From: Nicotiana tabacum
Lineage: Eukaryota > Streptophyta > Magnoliopsida > Solanales > Solanaceae
Direction: 5' to 3'
Assembly: GCF_000715075.1 (NCBI RefSeq)
Contig: NC_134094.1
Location: 82,661,120-82,725,119, forward strand
DNA: 64,000 nt
Part shown: one piece after another, positions 1 through 13,911 of the stretch
Numbering within the stretch: the first letter of the stretch is position 1
How the letters are laid out: each line of letters begins with the position of its first letter
Program-made: the position numbers and the translations under genes
The notes under the pieces: generated by a model
Told to the model about the DNA's origin: nothing
The model's input: only the letters and a program-made list of their open reading frames with translations
Databases searched by the model: none

Positions 1-2250
1 GAAGATTCCTAAAATAAATAAATATTTGTCTAGTGTATCTACTTGTAACTATCATGGTTGTCCATTAGCCAAGTAAACTAGATTATCATTTTCTGTTAGT
101 ACTTCTAAGTCTACATGTTCATTTGAGATTGTACATATAGATGTTTGGGGCCCCTACAGAGTATGTACTTATAATGGTTTCAAATATTTTTTTTTTACTC
201 TTGTTAATGACTATACCAAAATGATATTAACTTGCTTTTGAAATTGAAAAATGATGTGTATGCTACCCTGAAAGATTTTCTTCACCTTGTGGAAAATCAT
301 TTTTCTACCACTGTTAAATCCTTCAGATCAGACAATAGATATGAATTTTTAACACCCTTTGTTTTAACCTTTTCAAACTCCAAAAGCAGGTGTTTTAATT
401 TCATACTCCACAATAAAATAGAGTTATAAAGAGAAAGCACAGGTACCTCCTTGAACTAGAAAGAGCCCTAAGATTTCAAGCCAACGTACCACTAAAATTT
501 TAGGGTGATTGTATCCTTGCAGCAACCTGTTAACAGATTACCCAGCTTTACTTTACATGGAAAGTCTCCTTATGAGATGTTCCATTGCAAGCCACCTTCT
601 TTTGACCACATGAGAATTATGGGATGTCTCTGCTATGATTTCCATGATAAGTTCACCCCTAAATCTGTTTGTACTATTTTCATGGGATATGCACCTACAC
701 AGAAGGGATACAAGATGTCTGACATTGTTGCTAATAAGTTTATAGTTAGCAGGGATGTTGTGTTCAAAGAAGGGATATTTTCTTTAAGTATCCTAAACAC
801 AGATTTGTTGTTATTTTTTACTATAATCCTGCTCAGTCTGACTCAGACTTGTTCCCTACCACTGAGATAGTAATTGATAATACTATTCCTGAGCCACCTA
901 GTATGTCTGATTCTTCTCATGAATCAACAGAGCTTACTGCTTCTTCTTCTGACTCGCCAGAACTTCCTTCCACTTTCCATGACTCTATTCTTCCTGATTC
1001 TTTTTCTTCCTTTTTACCTAGTTATGTTGTCTTACCCTCTTCTTCTCCTAATATTACACAGATACTGTAGCTATCTAGTCCATAAATTCTGTACAACTTA
1101 AAGAGTTTGGCAGGGTTACCAAGTGTTCTATTTGGTTAACTGATTATGTCCACCCACATTTACCTTCTACCTCTTATTCCTCTCCTTATCTCATACACTA
1201 GTTTGTCTTTTATTCTCGTCTTTCTTTATATTTTTGGTCCTTTTTGGCTTCTTTTTCTTTAAATACTGAACCAACTTCTTATTCCCAAACTATCAAAGAT
1301 GACAGATGGGTCAAGACAACGAAGCTTGAGATTAAAGCCCTAGAACAAAACTCCACTTGTGATATGGTTGATTTGCCTCCTGGCAAGGTGCCTGTAGGGT
1401 GTAGGGTGCAAATGGATGTACAAAATTAAATACAATGTTGATGATACAGTTAAAAGACTCAAAACTAGATTAGTTGCAAAGGGCTACACTCAACAAGAGG
1501 GCATAGATTTATCCATGACACTCTTTATCCTGTAGGTAAGATGACTATTGTGAGAACTGTTATAACCATTGCTGCTCTTAGACACTGGCTTATTTACCAA
1601 ATAGATGTGCATAATGCTTTTTTGAATGGTGATCCCTTTGAGGAAGTCTACATGACTTTACCTCAAGAATTTGGTTGTCAGGGGGAGCATAGGGTATGTA
1701 AACTACTCTAGGCAATGGAATTTGAAGTTCACACAAGTCTTGTTGAAGTCTGGTTCTCAACAACGACAAGTTTGTTCTTATATCTGTCTATGTAGATGAT
1801 TTACTTGCCATGATTTACAAGAAATTCAGACATCTAAGGCAGCATTGCATTAAAAATTCAAACTTAAGGATCTTAGAGAACTAGGATATGTTCTAGGGAT
1901 AGAATTTGCCAAATCATGATAAGGCATCCTTATGTCCCGAAGAAAATATGCTTTAGAAATGATCTCCGAGGCAGAGTGTCGCTGGATCAATGCTTAAGGA
2001 AACTCCAATGGAACAGAATCTAAAGCTACCTAGTACAGAATTTGATGTGTTAAGACAGATGTTAGCGATACACTACTGGAGATTCGAACCTGTTTTCAGA
2101 GGTTGATTGGCAAGTTGTTGTACGTGACAAATTACTAGACCTGACACTGTATATGTTAGTTATCCAGTGTTTAAGCCAGTCCATGCATGCACCAAAGAAA
2201 GAAGTATATGTCAAAAACCAGCCAAGGCTTCTAGTTGAGTGATGAAAACG
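1..2250 (+). mobile_element. Ty1/copia retrotransposon pol remnant (decayed)
   Basis: Translating the three plus frames piecewise gives a copia pol in order. At 30-150 is the end of the integrase zinc region (CNYHGCPLAK) and the start of the catalytic core (VHIDVWGP). At 232-429 is the middle of the core with the second Asp (SFRSDNRYEF). At 505-790 is the integrase C-terminal part (GKSPYEMFHCKPPSF, then GYAPTQKGYKM and SRDVVF). At 1,290-2,000 are reverse-transcriptase blocks (KLEIKALEQNSTCDMV, RLVAKGYTQQEG, LKDLRELGYVLGIEF). About 2,090-2,130 begins the RNase H side (QRLIGKLLYV). Many stops and frame changes break it, and the YVDD region is garbled. No LTR is visible, so the 5' part lies outside the window or is lost. 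It is a dead fossil; lineage within copia not assigned. Confidence 0.85.
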
Positions 2251-3110
2251 AATGCGAAGAGTGGAAATTGATGATATGATCTAATTATAGTTTGAGTTTT
2301 ATGCATTATCACAGAAATTATTTTACTCAATCAAGTCACTTATAAGTTAGTCACGTAATAAAAGTTCTTGATAGTTTCAAGCCCAAGTATACAAAATTTG
2401 TTTAAAATTAAAAAGATGCTCACTTTGCCCTATAGGACTAGTTTCTTAAAGATGTTAAATAAGGTATTTATATAATTAATTAAAAGAATTTAAAACAAGG
2501 AGAGGGTAATTAGTCAAACTATAATTTTTCAACATTAATAATAAGGAGATTAAAAGTACTGTTACAAAAAAAATCAAAACAAAAAAGATAATGTAATATC
2601 ATAAAAAGGTAAAGTACTGTTATGAAGCAAAATTGAAGTCCCTAAAATTATCCTTAATTTCCTATAATCCATTTGCTCAACCATACATAAATATACGGAC
2701 CAATGAGAATATCTAAGAGCATCCATACAACAATAGCACACATATGCTTCAGATATAACCAAAAGGTTATTGAGGATAATTATCACCACATTAAAATGCA
2801 CAAGCTACTGGACATGTCTTCACTGTTTACTTAAAAGAAGAGAATCACTGAGAAATTAAAATCGACAAGGAATAGCAGATAATGCTAATGAGATCCCCAA
2901 GGAATTCAAATTTTGACATCTATAACAATTCCAAGCTTATCAAGTTTCAACAAGCAAAATACTCTTAAGAAATTAAAATCCACATGCAACAGCTGTGGTG
3001 CTACTCCAATCCACTTTCATTTCCATGACAGGCTATAGTGCTAAACGAAAACAGAAATGAGAAAACAGCATAACCCAAAACTGTATAGTAAATACTGATC
3101 CATTGACCTC
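2251..3110. other. AT-rich 3' flank of the RPS5 gene
   Basis: No coding potential is seen. The 200 or so bases next to 3,111 should hold the 3' UTR and polyadenylation signals of the minus-strand S5 gene. The rest is spacer between that gene and the copia fossil. Confidence 0.4.
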
Positions 3111-5399
<2,289 letters not shown>

Positions 5400-5426
5400 T
5401 TTTTCTTCTCTGCTCCGATTCTTCAC

Positions 5427-5520
5427 CTGCGGCACTAAATCTAATAGTTAAAATAACGCACATTTCGCATGATTTTTGTGTTTGTATATAAAGAGAGAGA
5501 ATAAGGAGAGAGTTGTTCAC
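5427..5520 (-). other. Putative 5' UTR intron of RPS5
   Basis: On the minus strand the leader reads GCCGAAG, then GTGAAC at 5,520, and later a TGCCGCAG acceptor ending at 5,427. Removing 94 bases leaves a leader with the ATG at 5,399, 27 bases after the junction. Leader introns are common in plant ribosomal protein genes; use here is inferred from splice consensus only. Confidence 0.6.
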
Positions 5521-5595
5521 CTTCGGCGGAGAAAGAGTCTTTGCTGCTGTCTGCTGCTGATGTATCAGAAAAGGGAGTGTTTTAGAGCCCTAGAA

Positions 5596-5708
5596 ATTTT
5601 ATAGTAGGGTTTCGAGGAAGGGGGCAAAAGCAATAATGCGATAGCTCGGCCCAGTAGATATTGGGCTTCTGCTACTATGTCCTGGATCCGACTTTGTCGT
5701 CGGGCCCA
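5596..5708 (-). promoter_or_regulatory. RPS5 promoter: TATA, telo box and site II elements
   Basis: Read on the minus strand, going away from the gene, there is a TATAAA-like box (plus 5,597-5,603), a telo box AAACCCTA overlapping it (plus 5,605-5,612), and TGGGCY site II motifs at 5,648-5,653 (TGGGCC on minus), 5,662-5,667 (TGGGCT on plus) and 5,703-5,708 (TGGGCC on minus). Telo boxes paired with site II motifs are known from plant ribosomal-protein and cell-cycle genes, where TCP factors act, and drive expression in dividing cells. The motifs are seen; the function is inferred from that precedent. Confidence 0.7.
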
Positions 5709-6059
5709 AATCCAATTACTACAAGTCAATTACCTTTCGCTTTTATTTTCACTATCGTCTTTAGGAGACTATCATGTTCGGAGTTAATCATTCGTAATCG
5801 GAGAATTTGTCGTACCCTATATTTGTGTCATATTTTAACTTGTACCCTATTTTTAAAAATTATTAATTTGGTAGTCAGCTGACAAAAAATCCGTAATAAT
5901 ATGACAAGTACACCCCTAACAAAAGATGTAAAACCTGCATCACGTATTAATCGCGTAATCTGCAACCTCATTCGTGAAAAAGTATCTCCTTCTCTCTTCT
6001 CAGCAGCTTTATCAGAAAAATCAGAAACTTGTCCAGATTCATCTTCAGAATCACACTTA

Positions 6060-6920
6060 TATGAAGTTGTTTCACCTTGAAGCTAAAACTTCATGCTAAT
6101 GCATGCTGAGGTTATTTATCCTGCAGTGTACAGCTTTGTCATGAGTTTTATCCGAAACTTCAGTCTAAACATATTGAAGTTATTTAGTTCATTTGCTAAA
6201 ACTTCAGACTAAACATGCTTAAAATTTTTAGTTCATTTGCTAAAACTTCATACTAAACATGCTTAAGTTATTTAGTTCATTTGCTAAAACTTCATACTAA
6301 ACATGCTTAAGTTATTTAGTTCATTTGTTAAAACTTCAGACTAAACATGCTTAAGTTTTTTAGTTCACTTGCTAAAACTTCAGACTAAACATGCTTACGT
6401 TTTTGTCTTGCAGTATGTAATTTTCTAATGAGTTTTTGCTAATGCATGCCGAAATTATTGTAGTTCATTTGCCAAAACTTCAAACTAAACATGCTTAAGT
6501 TTTTTAATTCACTTGCTAAAACTTCAGACTAAACATGCTTAAATTTTTTAGTTCATTTGCTAAAATTTCAAACTAAACATGCTTAAATTTTTGTCTTGCA
6601 GTATGTAATTTTCTAATGAATTTTTACTAATGCATACCGAAGTTATTTAGTTAATTTGCTAAATTTTCATACCAAAATATGCTGAAGTTTTGTCATGCAG
6701 TCTACAGTTTTGTCATGAGTTTTATCCAAAATTTTAGTCTAAATAAGCTAAAGTTTTTTAGTTCATTTGCTAAAAGTTCAGACCAAACATGTTTAAGTTT
6801 TTGTCTTGCAGTATATAACTTTGTAATTAGTTTTTTCTAATGCATACTGAAGTTATTTAGTTCATTTGCTAAAATTTCATACCAGAACATGTGAAGTTTT
6901 GCCCTGCAGTATACAGTTTT
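6060..6920. repeat. Minisatellite, about 44-bp unit with a longer second unit
   Basis: The core unit is about 44 bp: TTCATTTGCTAAAACTTCAG, then ACTAAACATGCTTAAGTTAT, then TTAG. At least ten copies in various states of decay run from about 6,150 to 6,890. Interspersed are copies of a second word, containing TGCAGTATGTAATTTTCTAA or the variant TGCAGTCTACAGTTTTGTCA, at about 6,120, 6,409, 6,597, 6,697, 6,808 and 6,906. The unit has a short internal inverted repeat, AACTTCAG ... CTGAAGTT, clearest in the outermost copies. No open frame runs through it. It lies about 500 bases upstream of the RPS5 promoter. It may be the inside of a non-autonomous element. Confidence 0.85.
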
Positions 6921-6929
6921 GTCAATAGT

Positions 6930-8054
6930 CTTTTATTAAAAAAGGGCAAAATCGTCTTTTAAAAATACTTTTAACAAAAAATTGGGTACGGATGCAAACG
7001 GAAAAATAAAACGGATATAACTTAGAAAGGGACGACCAAATAGGACGCCCCATGTAATTTTTACTTCAGAATCGGATTTGGATAATTCAACTAGACAAAT
7101 AATCAATTTTGAATGATCACACGTGAATATGTTGGATGAATCTAAAAGTATAATTAAGTTATATTATGAACTTACAAACTAACAAGTAAAATGAATATAT
7201 CAATCACATTCATGTTATTGTTGTTCATCTTGAAAAATTTGACAAGCAAGTTGCAAAATTTTGAGGAATAAATATATCGTATTTGAGAAGTGTAAAAGCT
7301 TGCTACCCTTTAATGGTAAATATACTAAATTTAGTTGTATTTGTTCTTGCTATTGTATATTTAATTCCCATAATCCCCAATGCAATTGATGTTAGTAAAA
7401 CGCGCGTTGCGTTGGGAAATATTGAACTCTACTTTTAGTTGATGTGTCTCCTAAGTTCAACCAATTTAGTTATGGCCTTAATAGATCCCTTTATTACTGA
7501 AAATAATGCAAAGCTAGAATTACATCTAATCCTACAATCCTCATAGAATATGAAAGTAATTTCATGTTTTAACCCTTTTTCTACATGTAGTTACTGGATT
7601 ACCCTCGACAATCACAGAACTTTTAGATTTTGTTTTATCATTAAATATGGAAGAACAATTTTTCAAAAGTTGCTATCTTGAAAATCTATTAAAACAAACC
7701 ACTAACAAAATATAAATAAGTAGACAACAAAATGGAAAAATACTACCAAATGTTTTGCTATACTTTTCAACCCCCAACTGCAAGTTTCTTACACAAAATT
7801 ACAGATTAACAAATAAACTAATATAGAGAATGTACCATAAATGCAATATGTGCGGCATATAAAAAATTAGATTAACAAAAAGATGTGCAGCATATGCATC
7901 CAATAACTATTGCTCAATCTGCATGAATCCGCCTTTGATTTGGATTGAGTACTTATAGTTATTGAACTGCTACAACGGCTAAAATCTAAAAATTGAAGGC
8001 TTTTGTTAGTCAATAATTCAAGGCAGCTTGTTTGAATATTGGCTGGATGCATTA
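6930..8054. other. Intergenic spacer
   Basis: AT-rich sequence with no recognisable gene or repeat boundary. Short open frames here (for example minus 7,867-8,154) resemble no family. Confidence 0.4.
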
Positions 8055-8835
8055 TGTTGACCTGAGCGGTTTTGGTTTTGATGATTGACAAAAGAACACA
8101 TGCATGAACCATGTCTATGGACAGTGTACATAGGTGACGAGCAGAATCAAGCAAAAGGCATGCACGTGAAAGAGATAAGTATAAGTGGTTATTTCTGATA
8201 ATCCCTGAATGAAAATGTTGTATATTTGATAAGGAACATGACTCCTTACTTGAAGAGAACTCTATCCAAAATAAGGAAAGAGTTAGAAGTTGAAGATAGC
8301 TAGAACTCTTCCACCAAGGAAGAATAGCATTAAAACTCTAGTTATTTCTCATTTTACTAACTCTATATATTGAAGGATGTTCTCATTCTACAGGTACGCA
8401 CAAACGCTGAAGTTAAACTTAAACGTGAGTTGAGAGCAAAATAGCAAGACATTTTGCAAGCAATTCTTGTGTGATTCAAGTGTGCGAACCTGAAGCTACA
8501 TGAACCAGATAAAAGAACCAGTTCCAAGCGTCTTTCTTTTATTCTAGTTCAATTGTAGTAGGTGTTTTCAATTTGTACCTTTCAGCTTTTTCTAAAAATA
8601 ATTGTATTAATACAGTATTCAAGTTAGAGTTAACTTGAAGTTGTCGCAACAGTTAAAGGCTGGTTATCACAACGGGATTAGAATTAATCCTTAGGTTTAC
8701 AAAGAGTTTTGTAAATATTGTTTTGGCTAAGTGATTTAGTGAAGAGCGTCGTAGTTTTTTCACCTTTTAAGCCGGGTGTTTTTCACGTAAAAATACTTGT
8801 GTTCTTTATTTTTCGCATTTACTATTTCCGCAACA
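8055..8835 (+). mobile_element. Possible solo LTR (copia-like)
   Basis: The segment starts TGTTGACC and ends CCGCAACA, so its ends form the short inverted repeat TGTTG ... CAACA expected of an LTR. The right part (about 8,700-8,835) has the feel of copia LTRs in Solanaceae: an RNA-processing-like stretch ending GCATTTACTATTTCCGCAAC. No clear 5-bp target duplication is seen (CATTA on the left, GTAAT on the right), and no internal domain follows, so a recombined or truncated solo LTR is the best reading. A chance TG...CA pair cannot be excluded. Confidence 0.4.
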
Positions 8836-9305
8836 GTAATATAAGAAACACTTAGAAGAATCAGGTCCTTCTATAATTAGTGCACACGGACACCACACAA
8901 ATCACCTACTCTTGTGTGGCATTAACGTATAAAACATCACATTATGAACTAAACAATTAACACTCTTATCAAGAACAAAAGCAGCAAAAGATACCAAACA
9001 TGGTATGAATTCAAATATAAGTCAGAACCCATTGCCTCTACAGAACCAATTCAAAGAAATGGAACAACCGCAGAAAAGGTTTGACATGATAGATGGATGT
9101 CAATCTAGCACACACACAAACATATAATATAAGTTATTACCATTGATGCAAAATATTACTATAAACTATTCCAAATACTTTAAGTGCCCAAATTACATGA
9201 CAATCATGTCCAAAACTATGAGTCTGAGCAAACAAAACCGAAGACTAAATCAAAGCCAGTACAAGTACTCAAGGCAATTTCAATGTGGCATTCATAATTA
9301 TGCCC

Positions 9306-9503
9306 TCAGCGCAATCTCCTGGCCTCCCTCTCAGACTCCAGCAGAGTGAGAACATCACCCTCTCTGACTGGTCCCTTGACATTTCTCATGATAAACCTGT
9401 TTTGGTCGTCAAGAAACTTGACTCTCACCTGAGTCACCTGTCCTCTGGATCCAGTACGACCCATGACTTTCACCACAATCGCATGCTTGGTTGCAGATTC
9501 CAT
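9306..9503 (-). CDS. RPS28: 40S ribosomal protein S28 (eS28)
   Basis: A 65-aa open frame with no coding intron, the standard length for plant S28. It is a small OB-fold protein of the 40S head, near the mRNA exit region. Family signatures are all present: [19 protein letters not shown], then [20 protein letters not shown] and the C-terminal [10 protein letters not shown]. The N-terminus [12 protein letters not shown] is slightly variable, as usual. The start is the only sensible ATG: it follows an intron acceptor (TTTGCAG) by one base, so the whole coding region sits in exon 2. Sequence looks intact and under constraint. Transcription starts about 1.85 kb away, across the leader intron. Confidence 0.96.
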
Positions 9504-9879
9504 TCTGCAAATGCAGAATATATTTTTAAGAAACCATAGTTAAATAATGGAAAACACCTTGGAGGAGGTCAAATAAAACATTAGTAGAAAGAAGCAAAGC
9601 ACTCCAAAACCTCGCATTCCAATAACTTAAGAACCATCAATAAGCAAAAGAAACAACACTCAACATGTTGACATACTAAAGCATTTTATCAGAGGCAGAT
9701 CAATATTTTAAATCAGTGAGTTCAGAACATCTGAGCCCATTACTCATCAGCCACAATAGGTGCAGCTTAATTTAAGTATATTATACAATTTTTTTCATCT
9801 ATCTGCAACCTGTATATAATGAATGATACAGCAAACAGACATGAGTCACACGACACACAGCAGTGACACCGAAAATATG

Positions 9880-10985
9880 CATTGGAGGTAACTGGACACA
9901 AACAGAAGAAATTTAGAAGCTTCTATTATTGCAGGTCTCACATATGCATTTCCAACAGTACAGTTGCTGATATCCTTCTGTATTTTATGGTACCTCCTTG
10001 GCACTGTATTTTACGAAAATATCTTAGCTTATAAAATAATACATATGCATTTCCAACCAGAAGCACTCAGATGACCAAAATAGGGCTAAGGAGCAGATCG
10101 ACTTCAAAGTTTTTATCCTTATACACCTCCTTCTGATCAGTTTGCTCTGAACAATTCTTGTATCAAGAATCCATCTATTCCACAATGTAGTAGTTTTAAA
10201 TAATATGGTGGGAAAAATTCCAGGTAAAAGTGGTATATGAAAAGTTAAGGAACCTACACCCAATCGTCTATACTGTTCCAGGAACCTCATGGGTGCACTT
10301 ATAGGCAGTGGCGGACCCAGGATTTTGTGCAAGCGGGTTCAATCTTAGAAGTACATAACTTTAGTCGTAAAATAGTAGTTGTCAAGTGGGTTCAAATAAA
10401 ATATTTATACAAAATTTACGCAGCTTTAATCCTAATTTATACATATACACAGTATTATTTTTTGACGAATCGGGTTCAGTTGAACCCGCTTGCCGCCACG
10501 TGCGTCCGCTACTGCTTATAGGCAAGACTTCACCTTTTTCAGACAAATAAATTCTTCTTTTCAATGACAGAAGATAAGCATTGGAGGTAACCGGACACAA
10601 ACACAAAGTAAGTTAGGAGCTTCCATTATTGCAGGTCTCACATATCCTTTCCAACTAAAATGACGAAACTAGGCAGAGGAGCGTATCCACTTCACATGTT
10701 TTCAACCTAGGTTAATGGTTCTTTTCTCTGCAGGCTATTTCCTTATATACCTCCTTCTTCTCAGCCTGCTATGAACAATTTTTGTATGCATAGAATGAAA
10801 CTTCTTTCCATAAGGGAACATTTTTTTATAATTCTTGTAAGTATACAAAAAGAGAAAAAAAACCTACACCCAATCAACAATATTGTTCCTGGAACCTCAT
10901 GAGTGAACCCAAAAGGCAAGATTTCACCTTTTTTTCACACAAACAAGTTCTTGTTTTCAAATAAAAAATTAGGTGCTCACACTAG
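9880..10985. repeat. Tandem duplication of about 0.48 kb inside the RPS28 leader intron
   Basis: Copy 1 (about 9,880-10,577) and copy 2 (about 10,578-10,985) share, in the same order, a GGAGGTAACYGGACACAAAC stretch, ATTATTGCAGGTCTCACATA, an ACCTACACCCAATC block, GAACCTCATGRGTG and GCAAGAYTTCACCTTTTT. Copy 1 is longer because a 209-bp MITE plus its 8-bp duplication interrupts it. Copies differ at many positions, so the duplication is not recent. Confidence 0.8.
10306..10514. mobile_element. hAT-type MITE, 209 bp, with 8-bp target duplication
   Basis: The ends are CAGTGGCGGAC and, on the other strand, CAGTAGCGGAC: 11-bp terminal inverted repeats with one mismatch. The flanks are identical 8-mers, CTTATAGG at 10,298-10,305 and 10,515-10,522, the duplication length of hAT transposons. 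Subterminal sequence includes GGGTTCA motifs on both sides (AAGCGGGTTCAAT and the opposing GTTGAACCCGCTT), extending the near-palindrome. No coding capacity. It would be moved by an autonomous hAT transposase elsewhere. Confidence 0.92.
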
Positions 10986-11383
10986 CCCTAAGCAATGAGA
11001 TAATTAAAATAAAAAGAACAATGATTTTGATACACATGTTCCCTTCTTCTCTGATTAATGCAAACTTGTTTTTCAAATACCCATTTTATCAGCATGCAAC
11101 ATTCAGTCAGAAAAATTCAATTAGAATATAGATCTATTATTAGATCAAGCACACAAATCTAAGTTGAGCTAAAAGATTGAGTCCTATTATAGAATTTGAC
11201 CAAAAGAAAAACAGCTGAATGAAAAAACATTAAAAACAGAATACTGAAACAACACTTATTTGTTTTGGGGGGAAAGAAAAATAGCTTACCTTGGAAGAGC
11301 GGAGGAACGAGTTGAAAGCTACGACGGCCAACGAAAGCTCACACAACGCTAATGGATTTTGAAGTAAAACACTAATGAGTACA

Positions 11384-11391
11384 TATATATA
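11384..11391 (-). promoter_or_regulatory. Putative TATA box of RPS28
   Basis: TATATATA on the minus strand about 30-35 bases before the start of the inferred leader exon (near 11,350). The spacing fits a plant core promoter; no other promoter motif was recognised with confidence. Confidence 0.5.
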
Positions 11392-11628
11392 GTGAAGCTT
11401 TCCGTAATTACTTTTGTATCCCTTGTCAACGCTGTAGACTTAAGGACACTCGCGTCAGAAAAAATAAAGAGACAACAAAATAGAAAAAATATATACAAGA
11501 GTCTATATAAAGAAAAAGAGCAATTCTTAAACTTGTATATCCTTTTTTTTAAGGCCAAAATCATACACACACCCCTAAACTTGTTCGGGTTTTCCTCTCA
11601 GACACCTTACCTAGGATTTGTTTCGATT

Positions 11629-12925
11629 GAATAGGGTCAAAATTGTCCTCGAACTATCGAAAATAGTTCAAATATACCCTCTGTTTGTTTTTAGTACCAA
11701 ATTTGTCCTCGTCATCTAAAAATTGGACCATTATTACCCTAAAAACTAATGGCTGCCACATCAGCTTTAGGACATACTTAAATATTATGGAAAAGGGTCA
11801 AAATTACCCTCAAACTATCGAAAATAGTTCAATTATATTCTACGTTTTGTGTTTGGTACCAAATATATCCTTGACGTCTAAAAATTGGACCATTACTGCC
11901 CTAAAAACTAACGGCCGTCACATAAACTCACGTGAACAACAAAAGTCTATCTCCAACATACGGTCCTCCATCTTGACAAAAGCCCCCACGGATAAAATTT
12001 CTTTCTCCATTTTCATTCGTTGACTCATCAAAGTGTTGCTCCTTCCAAATAATTAAAGCTACACCAATCTTATTATGAGAAATTTAGTTGGGTTATTATT
12101 AAGATTCAGAAATCTATAATAAAAAAAATTCAATATACTATACAAGAAATAAAATATCAATTTTTATCACTTAAAATCATAAATCTTATCGCAAAAATGG
12201 TGGAAAACAACAAAAGCTGCATATTGCAGTACTCCCATGGCTAGCTATCCAAGCTCATATCTCAAAAAGGTCACAAATTAATTGTAGAGATATATCCTTT
12301 TAAAAACAACTCTCATAAAAAACTCGAAAACCATTAGAATGAGACCATCCTTCCACTTCCAGCCTTCATCAGCAGAAAAGAAAAGAAGACCGACCGCAAA
12401 TAAGACATAGACCCAAAACCTCAAAAAAAGATACACTTTTTAGACACCATCTAATCCTTCCCCTCCTCAGTGGCCTACCTAGCAGGCCACCTGAAGTGCT
12501 TCACTGCGCCTTCACGAGAAATACAGCAACCCCTCGCAGAAAATGGAAAAAGAAATTTTATTTGTGGGGCCTTTTATCAAGATGGAGGATCGTCTGTTGG
12601 AGATAGACTTTTGTTGTTCACGTGAGCTTATGTGACAGCCGTTAGTTTTTAGGGCAGTAATGGTCTAATTTTTAGATACCAGGGACATATTTGGTACCAA
12701 ACACAAAACAGAGGATATAATTGAGTTATTTTCGATAGTTTGAGGGCAATTTTAATCCTTTTTTCTTAATATTTAAGTATGTCCAAAAGCTGATGTGGCA
12801 GCCGTTAGTTTGTAAGGTAATAATGGTCCAATTGTTAAATAGCAAGGACAAATTTGGTACCAAAAATAAACGGAGGGTATATTTGAGCTATTTTTGATAG
12901 TTCGAGGACAATTTTGTCCCTTTTC
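11629..12925. repeat. Inverted repeat 1: arms of about 350 bp, 600-bp loop
   Basis: The left arm (about 11,629-11,975) reads inward with GTCAAAATTGTCCTCGAACT, CTAAAAATTGGACCATTA and a CTCACGTGAACAACAAAAGT stretch. The same words appear reversed in the right arm (about 12,573-12,925). Each arm also contains an internal direct repeat: the GTCAAAATTGTCC/GTCAAAATTACCC block occurs twice, about 155 bases apart. The loop (about 11,976-12,572) is unrelated AT-rich sequence. Confidence 0.85.
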
Positions 12926-13269
12926 CGCTTGTAGTACTCAAAATTTGAACCAATTAGACACTTTTTTTATAGTCAGCAAAAAACTAAAGAGAGTGTAATA
13001 CACTTGCAAATGATGTGGCAAATTGATGAATTAACCGATGACATTTGGCATTTGGTCCAAAATAATAATTAACAAAATGAATTATGAGGAAAAAACAAAA
13101 AGTATTTTTAAGAGAAAAAAGAAAAATAATAACCCCAGCCACCCGCCCAGACCCTTCCTTCCATATTCTCATGCTAAGCCATAAGCCGCGTCTCTAACCA
13201 TAATATTTTTTTGGGGTTTATAGATTTAATTCACTTGTAATTTTAGATCTAATATTTTTAGTTTTTTAT

Positions 13270-13690
13270 CTAATATTTTCGAGAAGAAAAGAGAAAGGGG
13301 ATAGAAAAGAGAGTAGTAGTAGTGATGGGTCTCCATTTTTTCCGGCGAGCAAGATGGTGGTGGTTGTCAGAATTAACGAAAAAGGAGTGGTGGTGGTTTT
13401 CGGATCTGAAAAAGATGAAGAAAGTGGTGGAACTGGTTCGAAAAAAGGAGTAGTAGCGTCGGCAGGCGATGATGGTAGAAGTGGTGGAACTGGTTCGAAA
13501 AAGGAGGAAGAAGCGGCATGGTGGCGGCGGTAATGACATATCTGAAGATAAAACGATGATAGTGGTGGAGGAGGTGAGGTAGCTGAAGAAAGAAGAGAAA
13601 GGTGGATTGTGGTGGCGGCGGCGGCGACAGCGCCAAGGGTGGTGGATGGTGGAGAAGTTATGGCAAAGAAGAATGGAGAAGAAAGAGATT
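13270..13690. repeat. Purine-rich GGTGGT/GAA low-complexity stretch
   Basis: One strand is almost only G, A and T with many GGTGGT and GAAGAAG runs, including GGTGGAACTGGTTCGAAAAA repeated at about 13,427 and 13,483. It gives long proline-rich or serine-rich open frames on the minus strand that are composition artefacts. It lies between the two inverted repeats. Confidence 0.7.
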
Positions 13691-13911
13691 AAAAAAAAAA
13701 GAAAAAGAGAAAAGCTAAAAATAGTACATCTAGCAAATAGTGTTTAATGGGTATAAAATTTTGAGGTTTTGACTAATATTATCCCTTATCTTTGAGGGTA
13801 GGTCTATTTTGGTCCCTCAAATATAACCTTGAGTATATTTAGTCCCTTAAGTATACTAAAGTGGAGTATCTTTAAGTATGCTAAAGTGGAGCATCTTTAG
13901 TCTCACTGACA

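Larger units (their letters stand above)
9505..11289 (-). other. Long 5' UTR intron of RPS28 (about 1.8 kb)
   Basis: On the minus strand a leader exon (about 11,350 to 11,290) ends CTCTTCCAAG, followed by GTAAGCT, a consensus donor. The acceptor TTTGCAG ends at 9,505, just before the S28 ATG. The intron holds a tandem duplication and a hAT MITE (listed separately). Splice sites are visible; the mapping of the leader exon is inferred. Confidence 0.65.

Noticed and set aside
5661..5882. 73-aa plus-strand frame upstream of RPS5
   Set aside because: Overlaps the RPS5 promoter motifs and shows no domain.
6060..6920. CRISPR-like spaced repeats
   Set aside because: Units are contiguous, variable and in a plant nuclear context; it is a minisatellite.
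13270..13636. Two overlapping minus-strand frames rich in Pro, Phe and Ser
   Set aside because: They come from a GGTGGT/GAA low-complexity stretch between inverted repeats; no domain and no codon signal.
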